NCBI GenBank assembly: GCA_026419775.2
Contig: JAOPGA020001112.1
Location: forward strand, 1 to 53,759
DNA length: 53,759 nt
Origin: Acrasis kona
Taxonomy: Eukaryota > Heterolobosea > Eutetramitea > Acrasida > Acrasidae
Reading direction: 5' to 3'
Part shown: positions 1 to 13,883 of the stretch, piece by piece
How positions within the stretch are numbered: position 1 is the stretch's first letter
Layout of the letters: each line of letters starts with the position of its first letter
Notes under the pieces: model-generated
What the model saw: only the letters and a program-made list of their open reading frames with translations
Databases searched by the model: none
What the model was told of the DNA's origin: nothing
Translations under genes and position numbers: made by a program

Positions 1-681
1 GTCCGTGGGAACATAAAAAGTGGTTTTTACCCCATCGATCAAGTAAGTTTGTTCAAATTCTACTTTTTTCAATGGGAAATATCTTCTTTCTATTTTGACA
101 AGAGTAGCAGTTCTATCTTGGGTAGAAACAGTGTATGTTCCAAAGCACCATGGAAAATCTTTGACGATTAACGCTAGTTCTGGTAAGACTTCCAATTGTC
201 TTGGTGAGAAACTCAATACTGACTTGAAAGAACGTCCCTGTTGATATTTACACTCGACCCAGTCGTTCAACTTCTTCTGGAAGTTGAGAAATCCATCCTT
301 GGTATGGATGACAACGTGGTAGTTTTTAGTCGGTCCTCCAAACAAAGATATAACATATCGAGATGGTGCTGTGTGTTTTACCTCAATAGGATCAATACCG
401 TACGTTAACTTTAAGCTTAATTTAAGGGCATCAGGGCAACACACTAGCACTTTGTCCATAAAGGCCGTCTCGTCTTTAATTTTCTTGTATTCAGTGGTAA
501 TTAAAAAATCTCCTTCAGTAGATTGGTTCGGATCAACACGACTTTGCTCGTCGGTAGTCTTCTTATTTTGAGTGAGAACAATATCTTCTTGAGATGGTTG
601 GTTCAAAACAACACTATATTGCTCATTAAGGCTTGTTGTGGCATCCTCTGGACTTTCGATGGTGATGTTTGACATTGACAT
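1..681 (-). CDS. Hypothetical protein, 3' part cut off by the window edge
   Basis: A frame of 227 codons opens at an ATG at 681, with a second in-frame ATG two codons later, and runs off the window with no stop, so the gene continues to the left. An in-frame TAA lies three codons upstream of the first ATG, which fixes the start unless a 5' exon exists. The N-terminal third is polar and rich in Gln, Thr, Ser and Glu. From about residue 75 the protein looks folded, with hydrophobic/aromatic alternation such as DFPWCFGTY and YFPLKKVEFEQTYL that suggests a beta-rich domain. No signal peptide or membrane segment is visible and I do not recognise the family. It is divergently oriented to the BEACH gene. 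Confidence 0.6.
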   Translation of the reverse strand, partial: MSMSNITIESPEDATTSLNEQYSVVLNQPSQEDIVLTQNKKTTDEQSRVDPNQSTEGDFLITTEYKKIKDETAFMDKVLVCCPDALKLSLKLTYGIDPIEVKHTAPSRYVISLFGGPTKNYHVVIHTKDGFLNFQKKLNDWVECKYQQGRSFKSVLSFSPRQLEVLPELALIVKDFPWCFGTYTVSTQDRTATLVKIERRYFPLKKVEFEQTYLIDGVKTTFYVPTD

Positions 682-1361
682 ACTATCTTACAATAAAATT
701 GTTTTGATTACCATTTAATAAGGAACAAATCCATACAACACAGAAAGCACTCCGATGAAAAGAAGAGGATACATTGAGATAACACGTTGTATTTAAAATA
801 AGTGACGGACGGATAATTGATGTTCACACAATGATGTGGGCCATTTTTAGGGCGCAATATTACTCTGCTGCGTTCTTGGTTTGAGATAAAAAATATACAA
901 CTTAACCAAGGAATTGATTTTTGGTTTTAAAGGCTATATTGGACTTGAGAACTGTCATACACCAGATTTGTGGCTTTTTTACTAATCTCTAGAATGGCCA
1001 CCGATATGACTAGTTGCCATTGAGAACTTGTTGGTCTTTAACAAACGATTGTCAATACCAATAAAAGAAACGTTGTCATTATTGACTGTAGGCGCGAATA
1101 AAGTTGTCTCATTGTTCTTCTGTATAATAAATTTTTGATTTTTTTAATCTGTTGTTCGTCGTCCATAAGCTTGTAGATCATTGGTCTCCTGTGGTTCCTC
1201 TGTCGAAACATTGTTTCATACACGCGGACATATCTTCGTCAACGTCGGTTCATCACGTTGGAATTGTCCGATTGACCCTCACATTCAATTATATTACAAC
1301 AGGTTTCGTCAACCTACAACCAGACATAGAAGAAGAGCAAGTACAAGTACTGTGACTTCTA
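682..1361. other. Divergent intergenic region between the partial gene and the BEACH gene
   Basis: About 680 bases separate two divergent starts, so both promoters presumably lie here. The stretch is AT-rich near the left gene (700-1150) and more mixed after that. I see no convincing gene. A minus-strand frame (1038-1223) could encode a basic peptide with a hydrophobic C-terminus, but it lacks homology I can recognise and an obvious splice partner. Plus-strand frames in 1150-1370 are low quality. No repeat or RNA gene stands out. Confidence 0.4.
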
Positions 1362-4300
1362 ATGGATTTTGTTAGGAATATATTCCGAAAATCCGACCGA
1401 CCGCCTGAAATATCATCAAGCAGTCAGGATTGCCAATCACGTTTAAGAAGTGACGAATTAATACTAAAACAAAGCTGCGAGTATGAGTGGAGCGTTGATT
1501 TAATAAAAAACTTTGCGTTCAGGTATATATAATTTGCAATAAAGAGGCTAATATATAAGTTCGGATCAACAAGGAGTACATTTGCGGAAATTATGGGACA
1601 ACTATAAAAAACAAGTGATAGAACAAACTCAAAATGAAGAAACAAACTACTCAGACATTACAAGCTTTAAAAAGCAAGACCTCGAACCAGACGAAGAATT
1701 AGTGCCCTGCTTTCTTGTTTCGTTTCGTTCTCTATCAACAGTAAGATCCATCACATCCATTAGTTTAAAAGCGTGAAGAGTTCAAAAGAGGCTTGGGACG
1801 CGTTCGCGAAAGAATTCATATCGACACATACCTCTTGGAATCCTCCCCTAGTGACCCTCGCGTCTGTGATGGATCCAAAGGATGAATTTCACAAGTCCAG
1901 CATGAGACATCACAACAGACCCATTCTACTCAGGGTGATTCATTACTTTTTATCATGACTTTTTATACTTTCTCTAGACCACAAGTAAAGATTTAAAAGA
2001 GGACAAACTACCCATACAGCCCAGCATCATGGCATTTCCCAGAGAGTTGGTACAAACCGCATCATTTTTTTTCAAAGAGCAGGCGAAGCACATTGGCGAA
2101 AGTAAGATTCGCATGTAATGTTTACTAAAACCTCTCAAGAATTAAGCATGAATCTTTTGGACGAAAATGCACCAAAAAAGGCGACCGATGACGGCTACGA
2201 AGTATTGGATGTCGTAGAAATCATCTCTAGGTCCCACGTGAATCGACTGCTGCTGAAACAATACGAAATATTCAAGAGTTGTGTGGCGTTGGCAGATGCC
2301 GCCGTTCGTCGATTACAAGTGCTCATATTCGACCAAGCCACCAACATTGAAGAAAAGAGAAGAATCATCCATCAAATCAAAGTGCGTTGATTCTTCAAGA
2401 ATAGCACTAACCCTTTTAGTTTGTCATCGTGAGTTGCTTACAAATATTTGCAAACTTTATGGAATCACCCAATACGTTACGCGACCCTGATGCTGCTTCG
2501 GAGGTACCCAGTTCTCCAAGAGTAAGCATCTCTGTAGAAAATAGAAGAGCGAGCAACATTTCTAGTTGGATCGGAAACGAAAAGAGAAGAAGACAACAAT
2601 ACATGACCGATACATTTAGCACGGTGGGAGCGACAGCAGTGCTGCTCGATTTGCTCACGTGCTGTAAGGATGCCATCAGCAAGACCTACGACGACGTGCT
2701 CCGTCCAGAATTTACGTTTTTATTCAACGTGCAGGTGCATGCTCTACACATTGCTCGTGCCATCATCCTGAGCGATTGCATGACGCCTAATTTCCACACC
2801 TCCATCATTGGAGAATTGGGTGCCGTTGCAGATCGCTTCAGCGCATTAGGTGGATTGGACCTACTGGTCAAATACTTGGGATGGCCAGTAGAGCACGTCA
2901 ATTACACCGAAGGAAAGAAATGGGAACGAGTGAATTTGGAACCCATCGATTTCGCACGATGTACATTATATTACAACACACAAATGTTGGCGCTTCAAAT
3001 CCTGACCGAAGCCGTTCATTTGAACGATACCTACATGACGAGACTAACTCGATTCCGAATCACCGATCACGTCGTAGATTTGGCACTGTGGGTGAAATTT
3101 CTTTTTTTCTACCGAAGCACAGTACTTGGAGGAAACCTTGTTGGAGAATCAACCCATGGAAAAACTAAACAAGAGACCACCAGCTCCTCACCATGAATAC
3201 GAAAAGATTGAATCCAATCTAAACGGATTCATCAAGAAGATTACGAATGGGAAATTTTACACATTTTTCGAATTGTGTAGGGAATTGTGGATTCCTGGTA
3301 ACGAATGGGAGTGGTCGCTGTTGAAGGTTTTTCAACAAGATGAGCGAATGAATCAAGAACAAGATTTCTTTAGGGAATCCAAACTCAAATTAAAACATTA
3401 TAGCGAATTTCCATTGTACGTGATGGATGCATTGACCATTTTGGTTTCCGAAAATCCATCCAATTTGGATTCGCTGGTATCGCAACAGCTCTACAAGGTT
3501 TTATTCGGCGAATACTTTTACACGAATCAATACGCTGGAGTATTGGGCAGAGTGGTTAGAGATTCGGTTTTGCATTTCATGAGATGGTCAGGAAGCATCA
3601 ACAATAGAGATAACAAACACGAAGTGAATGCTCTTTTGAGAATCATGACCGATTTGAAAAATGATTCCGAAATGTTACGTCCGTGCGTGGATAGCTTACT
3701 GACGATCACGTACAATCACACCGAAGGCACTCTCAAGAGCATTCATCAGGGCAAAACGCTGCGCATGATTTCCGATTTGATCTTGCCCGATCCAGAATCA
3801 CAACGACAACAACCAGAGCCCATACGTCACGTCGCCATGTGCATTCTGGACGTTTGTCTGTCGCACGGCGAAATCAGATTGGAAGCGTTGGAATGCAACG
3901 TGACCCTTTCTTGTTTATTTTCTTGTTTGTTCATACCACAGTACAAGGAATTCGCATCCGGTCACATTCAAAAAATGATGAGCGTCAAATCGGATCAATC
4001 CATCGTTTTTGAATTATTTTTTGCTCATTACACGGATGCCTTTTTGAGAATCTTATCGGAACGTACGGTACATAGTTATCATCTCATGATGGACATGTTG
4101 GATTATTTACAAAGGGCGCTCAAAACTAGAAATCCAAAAATATTACAGAGACAAATACGACCGCGATTAGATAAAGTGATTCACTTGTTGACATTTAGTT
4201 GTGCAGATACCGATCAACACGAATTATGTATCAGAGTGTTGAGGACGCTGACGTTATTGATTAGCGACAATCATGGCAGCAAGAGAGTGATCAAGGCACA

Positions 4301-7300
4301 AACCAACAATTACATTGCGCTTCGCGATTTGATTTTAATGTGCGAAAAGAATCAACCACAACCAGATACCTTCGACGAGCTGTTCAACATGCTGGTGGAT
4401 GGAATCTTTGACGAGAACAGTCGGTACACGATTCATAATCCAGATTTGATCTTGATCATTTTTCAACTGTTACAATACACGCAAGAATCCTTCATCGTAT
4501 CGACCTGTAATAAATTTTATAATGTTTTAGAGAAATCAACGAGGAACAGAAACGTGTGTTGTCAGGTGGGATTGATTGGCGTCTTGATTGAAATGGTGGA
4601 GAGATTCCAAACCATCATCACCGACGATGCCAGCGTGAGGGGTAGTTTGGGACTGGTGATTGATTTGATTCAAGTGTTGGGAAGACACAGCATCACCGTG
4701 AAGGAACTAAAATCCTTCTTCAGCATGATCAAGAAACAATCGCAAAACGTAGATAGTCACATCACCAGCATGTTGTTGACTGCATTAAAGAGCATGACGC
4801 ATGCTGAACCGGAGGCCTTTTTTGATTTGGATGGAGTCAATAGCGGATTGGTCGTTCCCACCATTGATTATAGAGCGTGGCCCAGCAGCAAGGGCTACAC
4901 CATCAACATGTGGTTTCGAATCGAATCGTTGGAGAATAAAATCCTCGTGGAGAGCAGGCAACGACAATCGGGAAGAAAGCATCGCAGTAATGCATTGATG
5001 GGTGCAGAAGTACAGGAATATAAACCAAGGCTATATAGTTTTAGCAATTCGTTGGGACAAGGATTCGAATTGTACTTTCACAGCGAATTATTACACGTCG
5101 TGTTGAATCAGAATGGACCCAAACCCATTTGCATCTAAATCGTTTCGTTACAAATTCAATCCGAAGAGATGGTACTTTATAAGCGTGGTTCACTCTTGTG
5201 CCAAACCATTAAGCTTTCAAAAGAGCGAAATCAAATTGTTCGTGGACGGCGTATTACAGGACAAAATACCCGTTCGTTATCCATCCGCTCTGTTCAGTTA
5301 TCAATTGGACAGGAATCGAATTGCAGCCAGCGCAGTTCACCTCCACAAGGACGAATCCACGCTATTCAACGGACAAATGGGCGGTATTTATGTATTCGAC
5401 GACACATTGTTACCAATCACCATCAAACACATTTATGAATTGGGTCCTAATTACATCAGCGCATTCCAACCGGTGGATTCGTCTGGTCACGAGGCATTCG
5501 CAGAGTTATTCGATGGTAATTTGACCACTCGAATCGTCATGTGTTACAATCCAAAGAGTCAATTACCAAACGATCAAAATCGAATTTGTTTGAACAACGT
5601 ACCAGAGGCCTTTTTTCAACAACAATATTATGGATTCAACGAAGATGGAAACGAAAACACAATGATGCTTCATCCAAATCATGGCAACAATGCTGGTGCT
5701 GGTAGCATCGGTAACAACGGCAGATCCAATACAGAAATGCTCAAATTCGTGACCGAAATGATGATGAATGCAAAGATTCCAAAAGGAACTCAATTGTGCG
5801 TGACTCACAATGCAAAGAATATCGTTGGTTGTTTGGGCGGCATCAAGGTCGTATTCCCGTTGATCTTACAAATGGATCAATTATCTCATTCCAATCAAAA
5901 CGCTCTCCAAGAAACATTCAATCCATACCTAGTGAACGAATTATTGAAATTAGTGTTGGATATTTTAAAGGATCATAGCGATAATCAAGAAGATATGGCG
6001 CGCTGTAAGGGATTCCAAGTCGTTGGTTTCTTGTTGCGTCAAATCTCTCCTCAACACCTGACCAATCAAACGGTACAATTAATACCACAATTACTTCGAG
6101 TGGTGAGGCATCACGAAACATTATATGCCGATGTGGTTCGTCATTTGTTATTCGATTTCAAGTTGTGGATCTATACCGACGTGGACGTACAGAAGAAATT
6201 TGTGGAACAACTCATCATGCACATTAGCGATGCCAACGATTCCAAATCGAGAATTCGATTGTTGATTGGATTGCAACGTGCGTTGGACGTGATGAGAATA
6301 TTTTATTGGTACGATCGAAGCGAAATGGACGTGATCATGGGCACCGCAAAGATTTGTAATCCATCCACCGGAGAAGTATTGGGCGTTCGACCCAGCGTGG
6401 ACGTCATCGCACACATTCGAAGTAGCCTGTTGAAATTATGTAGGACCATGATTCATGCCGATACGCCCAGTCATGCAACGTGTACCTCCGAAGAAATACA
6501 AGCATTGATTTACTTCCTGGCCGATTGCAAGGATCACTCTCAATTATTGGACGTGACTCGATTCGTGATGGAGTTGTTGTTGTATGGAAGCAGCGAACAA
6601 ATGAATGCAGTGGCAGAGCACATGGCACAACACAATGCCTACGAAGTATTCGTGAACCTACTTCATGTGCCCATGAATCAAGTGCGCATGTTGGCGCTCA
6701 AGTGCATCGGTCGATTGCTCATGTTGAACAAATCCACTCGCATCAAATACCAAGCAGATGGTGCCAGTGGATTCGCTTACATCACCAGCATATTGCGCAA
6801 TTATCCATTCACGGAGGATACTTACTCTACGCTGCGTGATATCTTCTTGGGTCAAATCTCTCTCGTGGATGACGAGAGCATCTCCACGATGCATGATTTT
6901 GATCAATTGGACGTTCATCAGAGCAACGGCAGCGTGACCAATGCACCCAAAGTACAATTAGATGGCAGCAAGTATCAATTCGAAGTACAATCCGTTCTCG
7001 ATTGTATTTTCAAATTATTGCTGGGTGCAACCAACGAAGTCAAATTACAAGTATTACAGGATTGGAAATTACAATTGAAGAGTTTTTATGTGCAAGAAGT
7101 CTTCTTGAAACAACCCTCGTGGCAAACATGGTTATTATCGCTCATGGCCAATCAACATTTTACGTTCGGATCGAATACACATGGAGGAGTGGTGATTGAT
7201 GTGGATCAACAACAAGAAGAACGATCGAGCGCCTTCTCGTCAACTTGCGCTTCGTTTGATTTTGAAACGGATACTGGAGTGGATATGACCATGCAGGCAG

Positions 7301-10300
7301 TCAAGGAAATTATATTGGACATTATTACCATTTTATTATACCACTCGTTGGTTCATTCGAAAACAGGATGGAGGAACGTAGAAGATACCATTGCTCATTT
7401 GTACACATACGAAGAATCAGAGCTATTGACGGACGCCAACACCATCATTGGTAAGGTTTGGTTACGATTGTTAGATAGTTACATTGCCGCTGCACAACGT
7501 AAATTAGTGGTGGTGAACATTAACGATAAGACGCCAGTGTTGGAGAATTTCTTACACTTGTTGACCTATATCGAAGAATACATGTTTTATTCACAAATAT
7601 CAAAGGAACAATTGTACAAGAGATGGTACAGAAAACAAAATACGAATCAAACCATCAACCCTCAAACCAATTCATTAAATCACAGTCCCACCCAACAAAC
7701 GCCTCCATCGAGCAGCAATCATCACTCGACATCTTCTGACGACGGTAAAATGCCCCTCGATATCTTGTTCCCTCTTCGAGCAACATTCTCATCGACGAGC
7801 GAGAATCAAATCCATACGAATGATTTGATTCAATCATCGGCATCTGCACCGATAAGTATACAACGAATAAGAGATTCCATTTCTATTCAATTACAACAAC
7901 ATCAACAACAAGATGTATCTTATACACCACCGCTGAGTCCATTGTTCACACGCACAAGATCAAGCACCAATGCATCGAGCATCACATCTCCCATTTATAC
8001 ACCCAACACAATGACAAGTCCCATCACATCCTCGCTATCGACGCCACAACGTAGCAAAACATATGACATTGAATTCGAAATCAAATCAAGAAGGGATCAA
8101 GATGATTGTTGGGTCGATTTGCCAATCGCTCAAAAATTAATATCCTTGTTGAACGTGTTCCAATTAACATTTATAGCCAATTTCAAAGCGCTCAACAGCA
8201 TCCAACAACAAGGAATCAAACACTCTCGATTGAGAGATGGTGGTTCGTTGCGTGTATGTTTGCGATTGATTCGATATGCATTACGAGAGAGTCCTGTCGT
8301 GGATGTGACCCATTTGGAAATCATCAAAGGCATCAACAGACGTGATTTGGAATCAGAAAAGGAGATTCAAAGATTTAGCGAATTGTGGGCAGTGACCGGT
8401 GATTTGGAGGAAGGTGACGTGTTTTATAATCGATTGTTGTACATGATTGCCATTCTATTCGATACCTTTTGTAGATTATTGGATTCTGGTAACGAACCAG
8501 ACGCTCTCAAGGTGTATATTTGCATTAAGGAAATCATCATTTCTCGTCGACGATTACTGGAGGCCAAATTATTGACCGACGATGCATCGAGACAACCAGT
8601 GTTGAAATCCAATTCTCCCTTCTTCACCATTCAAGATACAAAATTGAGCGAATATCAATTAATCATGACCAAGGAATGGAAGAATGCATGGGAGAGAAGC
8701 ATCGTACCTGCCGTTCATCGAGTGGAGGCCGAAGAAATGATGCAAGTCAGTAACATTGTGAAGAGAAAGAAATTAATTTTGAATCGAGTGGCTTCTCGTT
8801 GGTCCGCTCTGGAACAAAAGGAAATGGAAATCAAAGTACAACAAATGGAATTGACCAGAAGAAGCATCGAAGAGATTCGTAGCATCGAACGACCTCGCAT
8901 CATACTAGCAAAGAGCACGTTCGAACAGACCGATCGATTGGGTAGTCATTATTGGAAGCGCATCATGAGAAATGTATCGGAGGAGAGAGGAGCATGGGGC
9001 GCTCATCAAGATCATCAAGCGCAATATTATAAACTAGATAGTGTAGAGAATTCAAGAAGAATGAGAATACGTCTCAAGAGAGAATACAATGGAACCAATC
9101 ATGCAGGTGCAGCTGGTAAGATGGACAAGAAGAAGAAGAAGAAGAATGAATTGGAATCATTATCACCGGTGGAGTCACAAGTCAAAGTGATTCAAAATGA
9201 TTTGTTACAAATCAAAGTGCATGGTTCGTTCTTCATACCCAAATTAGCAATCGTCATGGAGGATTCGCAACAACCATTGCCCATCGTGGACCACCACGAT
9301 CATTCGCAACAAGCACCGCCATCTTCCACGTCGTCATCCACATCATCCATCAGCATGTCCAACGAAACGCCCATCAGTACTGTAGAAAAAACAATTTGGA
9401 AAGGCGATGGAGAATTAATCACGCCCATGCAAGGATTCAGCGGTCAAGTCGAACTCACCACCAAACGTATTTCATGGTACGCTGATGCAGTAAATAAATG
9501 CATACAACACGGCGCCAACGAAGCCACCATTGCATTGACCCATAAACCAGGCGATAAGGAATTACTACTGGATACCATCGAAGAATTACATCCAAGAAGG
9601 TATCGCCTCCGCAGCACTGCCATCGAAGTCTTTTTAAAAGATAAAAAGAATTACTTTTTGAATTTTGAAAAGAGAGAGACGAGAGATTACATTTATAAAA
9701 AGATTGCGAGCATGAAGCTACATCACTTGAAAGTGGTGCATCCGTTAATCACCAACGTATCCCCCAGCAACAGTCATCCATGGTTAGAAGACATGATCAA
9801 TCGATCGGGCATCACCAAACAATGGCAGAGAGGTCAATTGAGCAACTTTGATTATTTGATGAAATTAAATACATTCGCCGGTCGTACCTATAATGATTTC
9901 TCTCAATATCCAGTCATGCCATGGATATTACGCGACTATACCTCAGAAACAATCGATTTGAACGATCCGAAAGTATACCGTGATTTGAGCAAACCCATGG
10001 GCATACAAGAACCACATCGAGTGGCTGAAGCTGCATCGAGGTATAGAGATTTGGAGAGCGTTTATAATGATTGGGAACGTAGAAAATCAAACGATGAGCA
10101 TGACCCTGCTCCTTTATTGCCCTATCACTACGGAAGTCATTACAGTAATGCTGGATTCACGTTATATTATTTACTTCGATTGGAACCTTATACCACCTAT
10201 GCGCGTATTCTGCAAGGTGGTCACTTTGATCATGCCGATCGCATGTTTAATTCCATACCGCAAACCTTCTCTAATTTAATGACCACCAGCGATTATAAGG

Positions 10301-11988
10301 AATTGACGCCAGAGTTCTTTTACTTGGCTGATTTCTTGGTGAATAGGAACGGAGTTGATTTTGGAATGCGTCAAAATTTACAACAAGTCACCAACGTGGA
10401 ATTACCAAAGTGGGCAAAGAGCCCCGAAGATTTTATCAAGATTAATAGACAAGCACTCGAGAGCGATTACGTGAGCGCTCATTTACACGAATGGATCGAT
10501 TTGATATTTGGAGATAAACAGAGGGGACCGGAGGCCGTCAAGGCCATGAATGTATTCTTTTACTTGACCTACGAAGGTACGGTTGATTTTGATAAATTCA
10601 ACGATGCCGTACAAAAGAATGCAGTGTTGGCTCAAATTGAGAACTTTGGTCAGACGCCCACTCAATTATTCAAGAGGCCTCATCCAAGAAGACAAGCCAC
10701 GCTGTGTCAGCACGATAACAAGATGGTGGCAGCGGTCGTGAACAATGCCAACGTCAATAGCATACCGACGCCCATGAGCTCCACATGTGCTCGCATTTCC
10801 ACGTTGGCCATATTGATGGTGAGACCCATTGCCAATCATCCCATCGCAGCCATCAAGATCTTCCAACAATACAACACCATGGGCAGCGAAAGAGAGTCGT
10901 TGATTGGTAGTTTCTTCAACACTAGCTATGGCGTCAGCACCATCTCTCGCGTAGCGGTGGTGACGAGCGACGGCATGGTATATGCTGCCAAGGTGAACGC
11001 AGCGCAGCTATCCAGCGGTCAAATGGAGAACATGACGTGCAAGAGCATTGGATTTCCCATTCTATCCAGTCAATTCAACATTATGACGGCCACTGCTGCG
11101 GTCAACAGTCCCACCATCGATCAACACGATCATCCTCACGACGTGTACACTTATCCACAAGTATTTGCCATACAGGGCGATCCGGTGCCCAGTAATCACA
11201 AGGACATTCACGTGTACAGCGCTCATCACTGGGATAATTCGTTCAGACTCAGCAAACCCTTCATCAACAATCAACACAATGAGAGAAAGGTGCTCATGTG
11301 TCAAGAGAAGGCGGTGTGGAGACACAAGGACTTGGTGACGTGTTGTGCGCTGTGCGAGACGGACGCGCTGTTGGTGACCGGTAGCAGAGACACCACGGTC
11401 ATGATATGGCAGGCCGATTCCTTGCTATCGACTGCACCTCCACAGCCCATTCAAATCTTGTATGGACACGACGACGAGATTACTTGCGTGGCCATGAGCA
11501 GCGATTTGGATGTGGTGGTGAGCGGAAGCAAGGACTGTACGGTCATCGTTCATACGGTAAGGGATGGCACCTATCTGCGCACCATCAAGCACCCTAACCA
11601 GGGCTGTATTGATTTGTTGGCGCTTGCTTCCTCTGCACAAGTGGATACGCTGACTCATGGACTGGGTAATATTGTAATATATTCAAGAAGCGATACCATC
11701 ATGTACTTGTACTCCATCAATGGAAAACTATTGGAGAAGGTGGACACCAACGAAATTCTGCACGTGCTCAAGATACATGATTCTCGTTATGTGATTTATG
11801 GTGGTGACAAGGGTTTTATTGTGATTCGTAGTTTGCATGATTTAAGTTTTGTGCATCGGTATAATTGTAGAGATTTGGGAAGTGCGGTCAAGAGCATTGA
11901 TTTATCGGAGGATGACCGATTCTTATTTGTTGGATTGAATGATGGAAGGTTAGTTGTGCTTGGTACAAGGATCGAAAAGAAGGAATAA
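1362..11988 (+). CDS. Giant BEACH-domain protein of the LvsA/ALFY (WDFY3) class
   Basis: Spliced length is about 3,470 residues, the usual size of this family. BEACH proteins are cytosolic scaffolds for membrane traffic, autophagy and cytokinesis. Exons: 1362-1522, 1560-1740, 1779-1934, 1978-2101, 2140-2381, 2420-3091, 3123-11988. An in-frame TGA at 1353 supports the start. The order seen is: helical repeat region, a ConA-like beta domain (about residues 1085-1290; TINMWFRIE and IKLFVDGVL), a Ser/Thr/Gln-rich linker, a PH-BEACH domain (about 2600), the BEACH domain (about 2730-3030; PWILRDY, PYHYGSHYSN, LTPEFFY) and C-terminal WD40 repeats (SRDTTVMIW, SGSKDCTVIV). There is no FYVE finger at the end, unlike ALFY. 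A single-base frame change is needed near 5113-5138; a 40-nt intron at 5070-5109 would also restore frame but removes beta strands expected in the family. The 38-nt intron at 1741-1778 has a shorter alternative acceptor. Confidence 0.95.
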
Positions 11989-12003
11989 AATGTAAATTGT
12001 TAT

Positions 12004-13828
12004 TTAATAATCGTCTTCGTCGTTATATTTTGATTGATTTTGTTCCAGACTATTGTTTTGTGGTAGGTAGCCCAAGATGATGCTTGCGTCCAGAGATTGG
12101 CCCATGTCTACCATGTCGTCCATCATGTCGTCGTCCTCTTCTTGTCTCTGGATGGAATCGTTTATCTTGACTTCGTCTTCCACTGGGTTATTATTTTCTT
12201 GCTGTACAGTTTGAGATGTATCGGCATCTGGTTTTTGCAATACGATTGGCAACGGTATTGTTTTGTCGTTCTTTTCTAATAAACTAGTCTTTTCTGGGAA
12301 TGTTTTATCGTACAAGAGTTTAAGCACGCGCTCCTTTGACAGTAACATGTCGATAACGCGCTGCCTATCTGCATAAGCAAATTCATCCGCATAGACGAAT
12401 CCGTTTGCATCAGTTTTAGTGTTGAATGGTCCCATTGAGCTGAAGGGTCTTTTTGACTTGGCTGACAATCTGGTCACATCCCTTTTTACATCATCTATGC
12501 ATTGCCGCAAGAAAATTTCAAGCTCCGTCCTCTCGGATATATTATTTAAATGAGCCGTCCGAACCTGTTTTAAATTCTTGCGCTCAGTTTCTAAAAGCCT
12601 TCTTAACCTAGCTAGAACATCCATCAATCTTCTCTCCCTCTCTGGATCCATTGTGCCAGTTATATGCTCGTCCCATGCATTATGCTCCATATCACTCATG
12701 CTGGCATGTTCTTCTCTTCGCTTTCTTCTATATGACATAGGACTACTCACGGATTCTGTATCGCGATGTAACAGAGACAGCTCATGTATCATATTTTTGC
12801 TTGTAGCTAGCTCAGATTCCATCAACTTTATATCATTCTTATGTTTTTCGTTTTCCCTTTTTATCAACACAACTTGTCTAGCTAACATTTCCCTGTCATC
12901 CTCCTGAGCTTTGTATTGTATTTTCAACCTTTGGTTCTCCCTCAGCAATTTACTATTCTTGTGGTCGAGGTCCACTACATTATCTTTGAATTGATCCAAC
13001 TCTGTTTTCAAAACTTGGCTCTTCTCCTGCCATTCCTTCTCTCCTGTAGTTTTCTTTTGACGTTCTACTTCCAAGGCTTGTTTGAAGGATTTCTCCCTCT
13101 TTTCAAATTCGAAATTTAACATTTTCGCTTGCTCTTCGAGTAGTTTATTTGTATCACCCTGCATGAATTTTATTTTTGTTTGTATCGAATCCTTCATATC
13201 ACGCAGCGACTCCATCGTTTTGTTAGAATCGCTAGAGATGGTTGTGGCCTCGGTGAGTTGATTCAAGAGCTGAACCTCCTTCTCCCTCGAACGAGCCTCC
13301 TTCCTCATAAATGTAGTCTGACGTATGCGAAGTACTTCTTCCTGTTTTTGATATTTTTGAAGTAATTCTTCGAATTTCTTCTGCAGGTCATAATACATTT
13401 CTTCAAAATTTTGTTGATTTGATATATTCTCGTTCCTACTTATATTCCTACGCTTTGGAATGCGATACGATCTTGAATTTTGAGTTTTGGTGCTAGTGTT
13501 ATTATTCTCTCCCTCTTGCTTTCTACATCAAGTTCAAGTATAAATGATTTGTGAATGAAATTACGGTTCGATGTAACTGTTAATGTGTGCCAATGTTTCT
13601 TTTAATTTCTTTTGCGACGGTAAGTCATCACTAGAATAATTACAAACACCGAATCCCCACGTGCACATACAGGTTTGCATCAGGCTGAGCAGAAGTGGGC
13701 CCACCTTCAGTCCGATGTGAATGAGCCTCCCTGGGAGGTAACATCAACGCCTTATCAAACATATCCAAATAATCATCCTCCTTCTCTTTGGGTGGAAGTT
13801 TTGATGAGACAGGTTTGGTTCGAAACAT
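12004..13828 (-). CDS. Long coiled-coil protein, 580 residues
   Basis: Three exons (13671-13828, 13565-13630, 12004-13522) joined by introns of 40 and 42 nt with GTATGT and GTAATT donors. A TAG sits directly before the ATG at 13828. Residues 1-75 are polar. Residues about 125-320 are a nearly unbroken heptad coiled coil, with blocks such as KKFEELLQKYQKQEEVL. A second helical block follows (RLRRLLETERKNLKQV). A conserved-looking C-terminal module with RTELEIFLRQC and KERVLKLLYDKTFP precedes an acidic Gln/Asp-rich tail. This resembles centrosomal, basal-body or cytoskeletal coiled-coil proteins, but I cannot name the family. The stop codon lies 15 bp from the stop of the convergent BEACH gene, so the 3' UTRs must overlap. 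Confidence 0.8.
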
Positions 13829-13883
13829 CTAACATACAACTACTCTTAACGTCAACCAATCAAGTTTTATTTTTGGCGCCAAA

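Noticed and set aside
1741-1763. 23-nt intron in the BEACH gene
   Set aside because: It would keep frame, but the alternative acceptor at 1778 gives 38 nt, the same size as the neighbouring introns.
5070-5109. 40-nt intron restoring the BEACH frame
   Set aside because: Correct length and GT-AG ends, but the GTACTT donor is weak and it would remove strands expected in the ConA-like domain. Kept only as an alternative.
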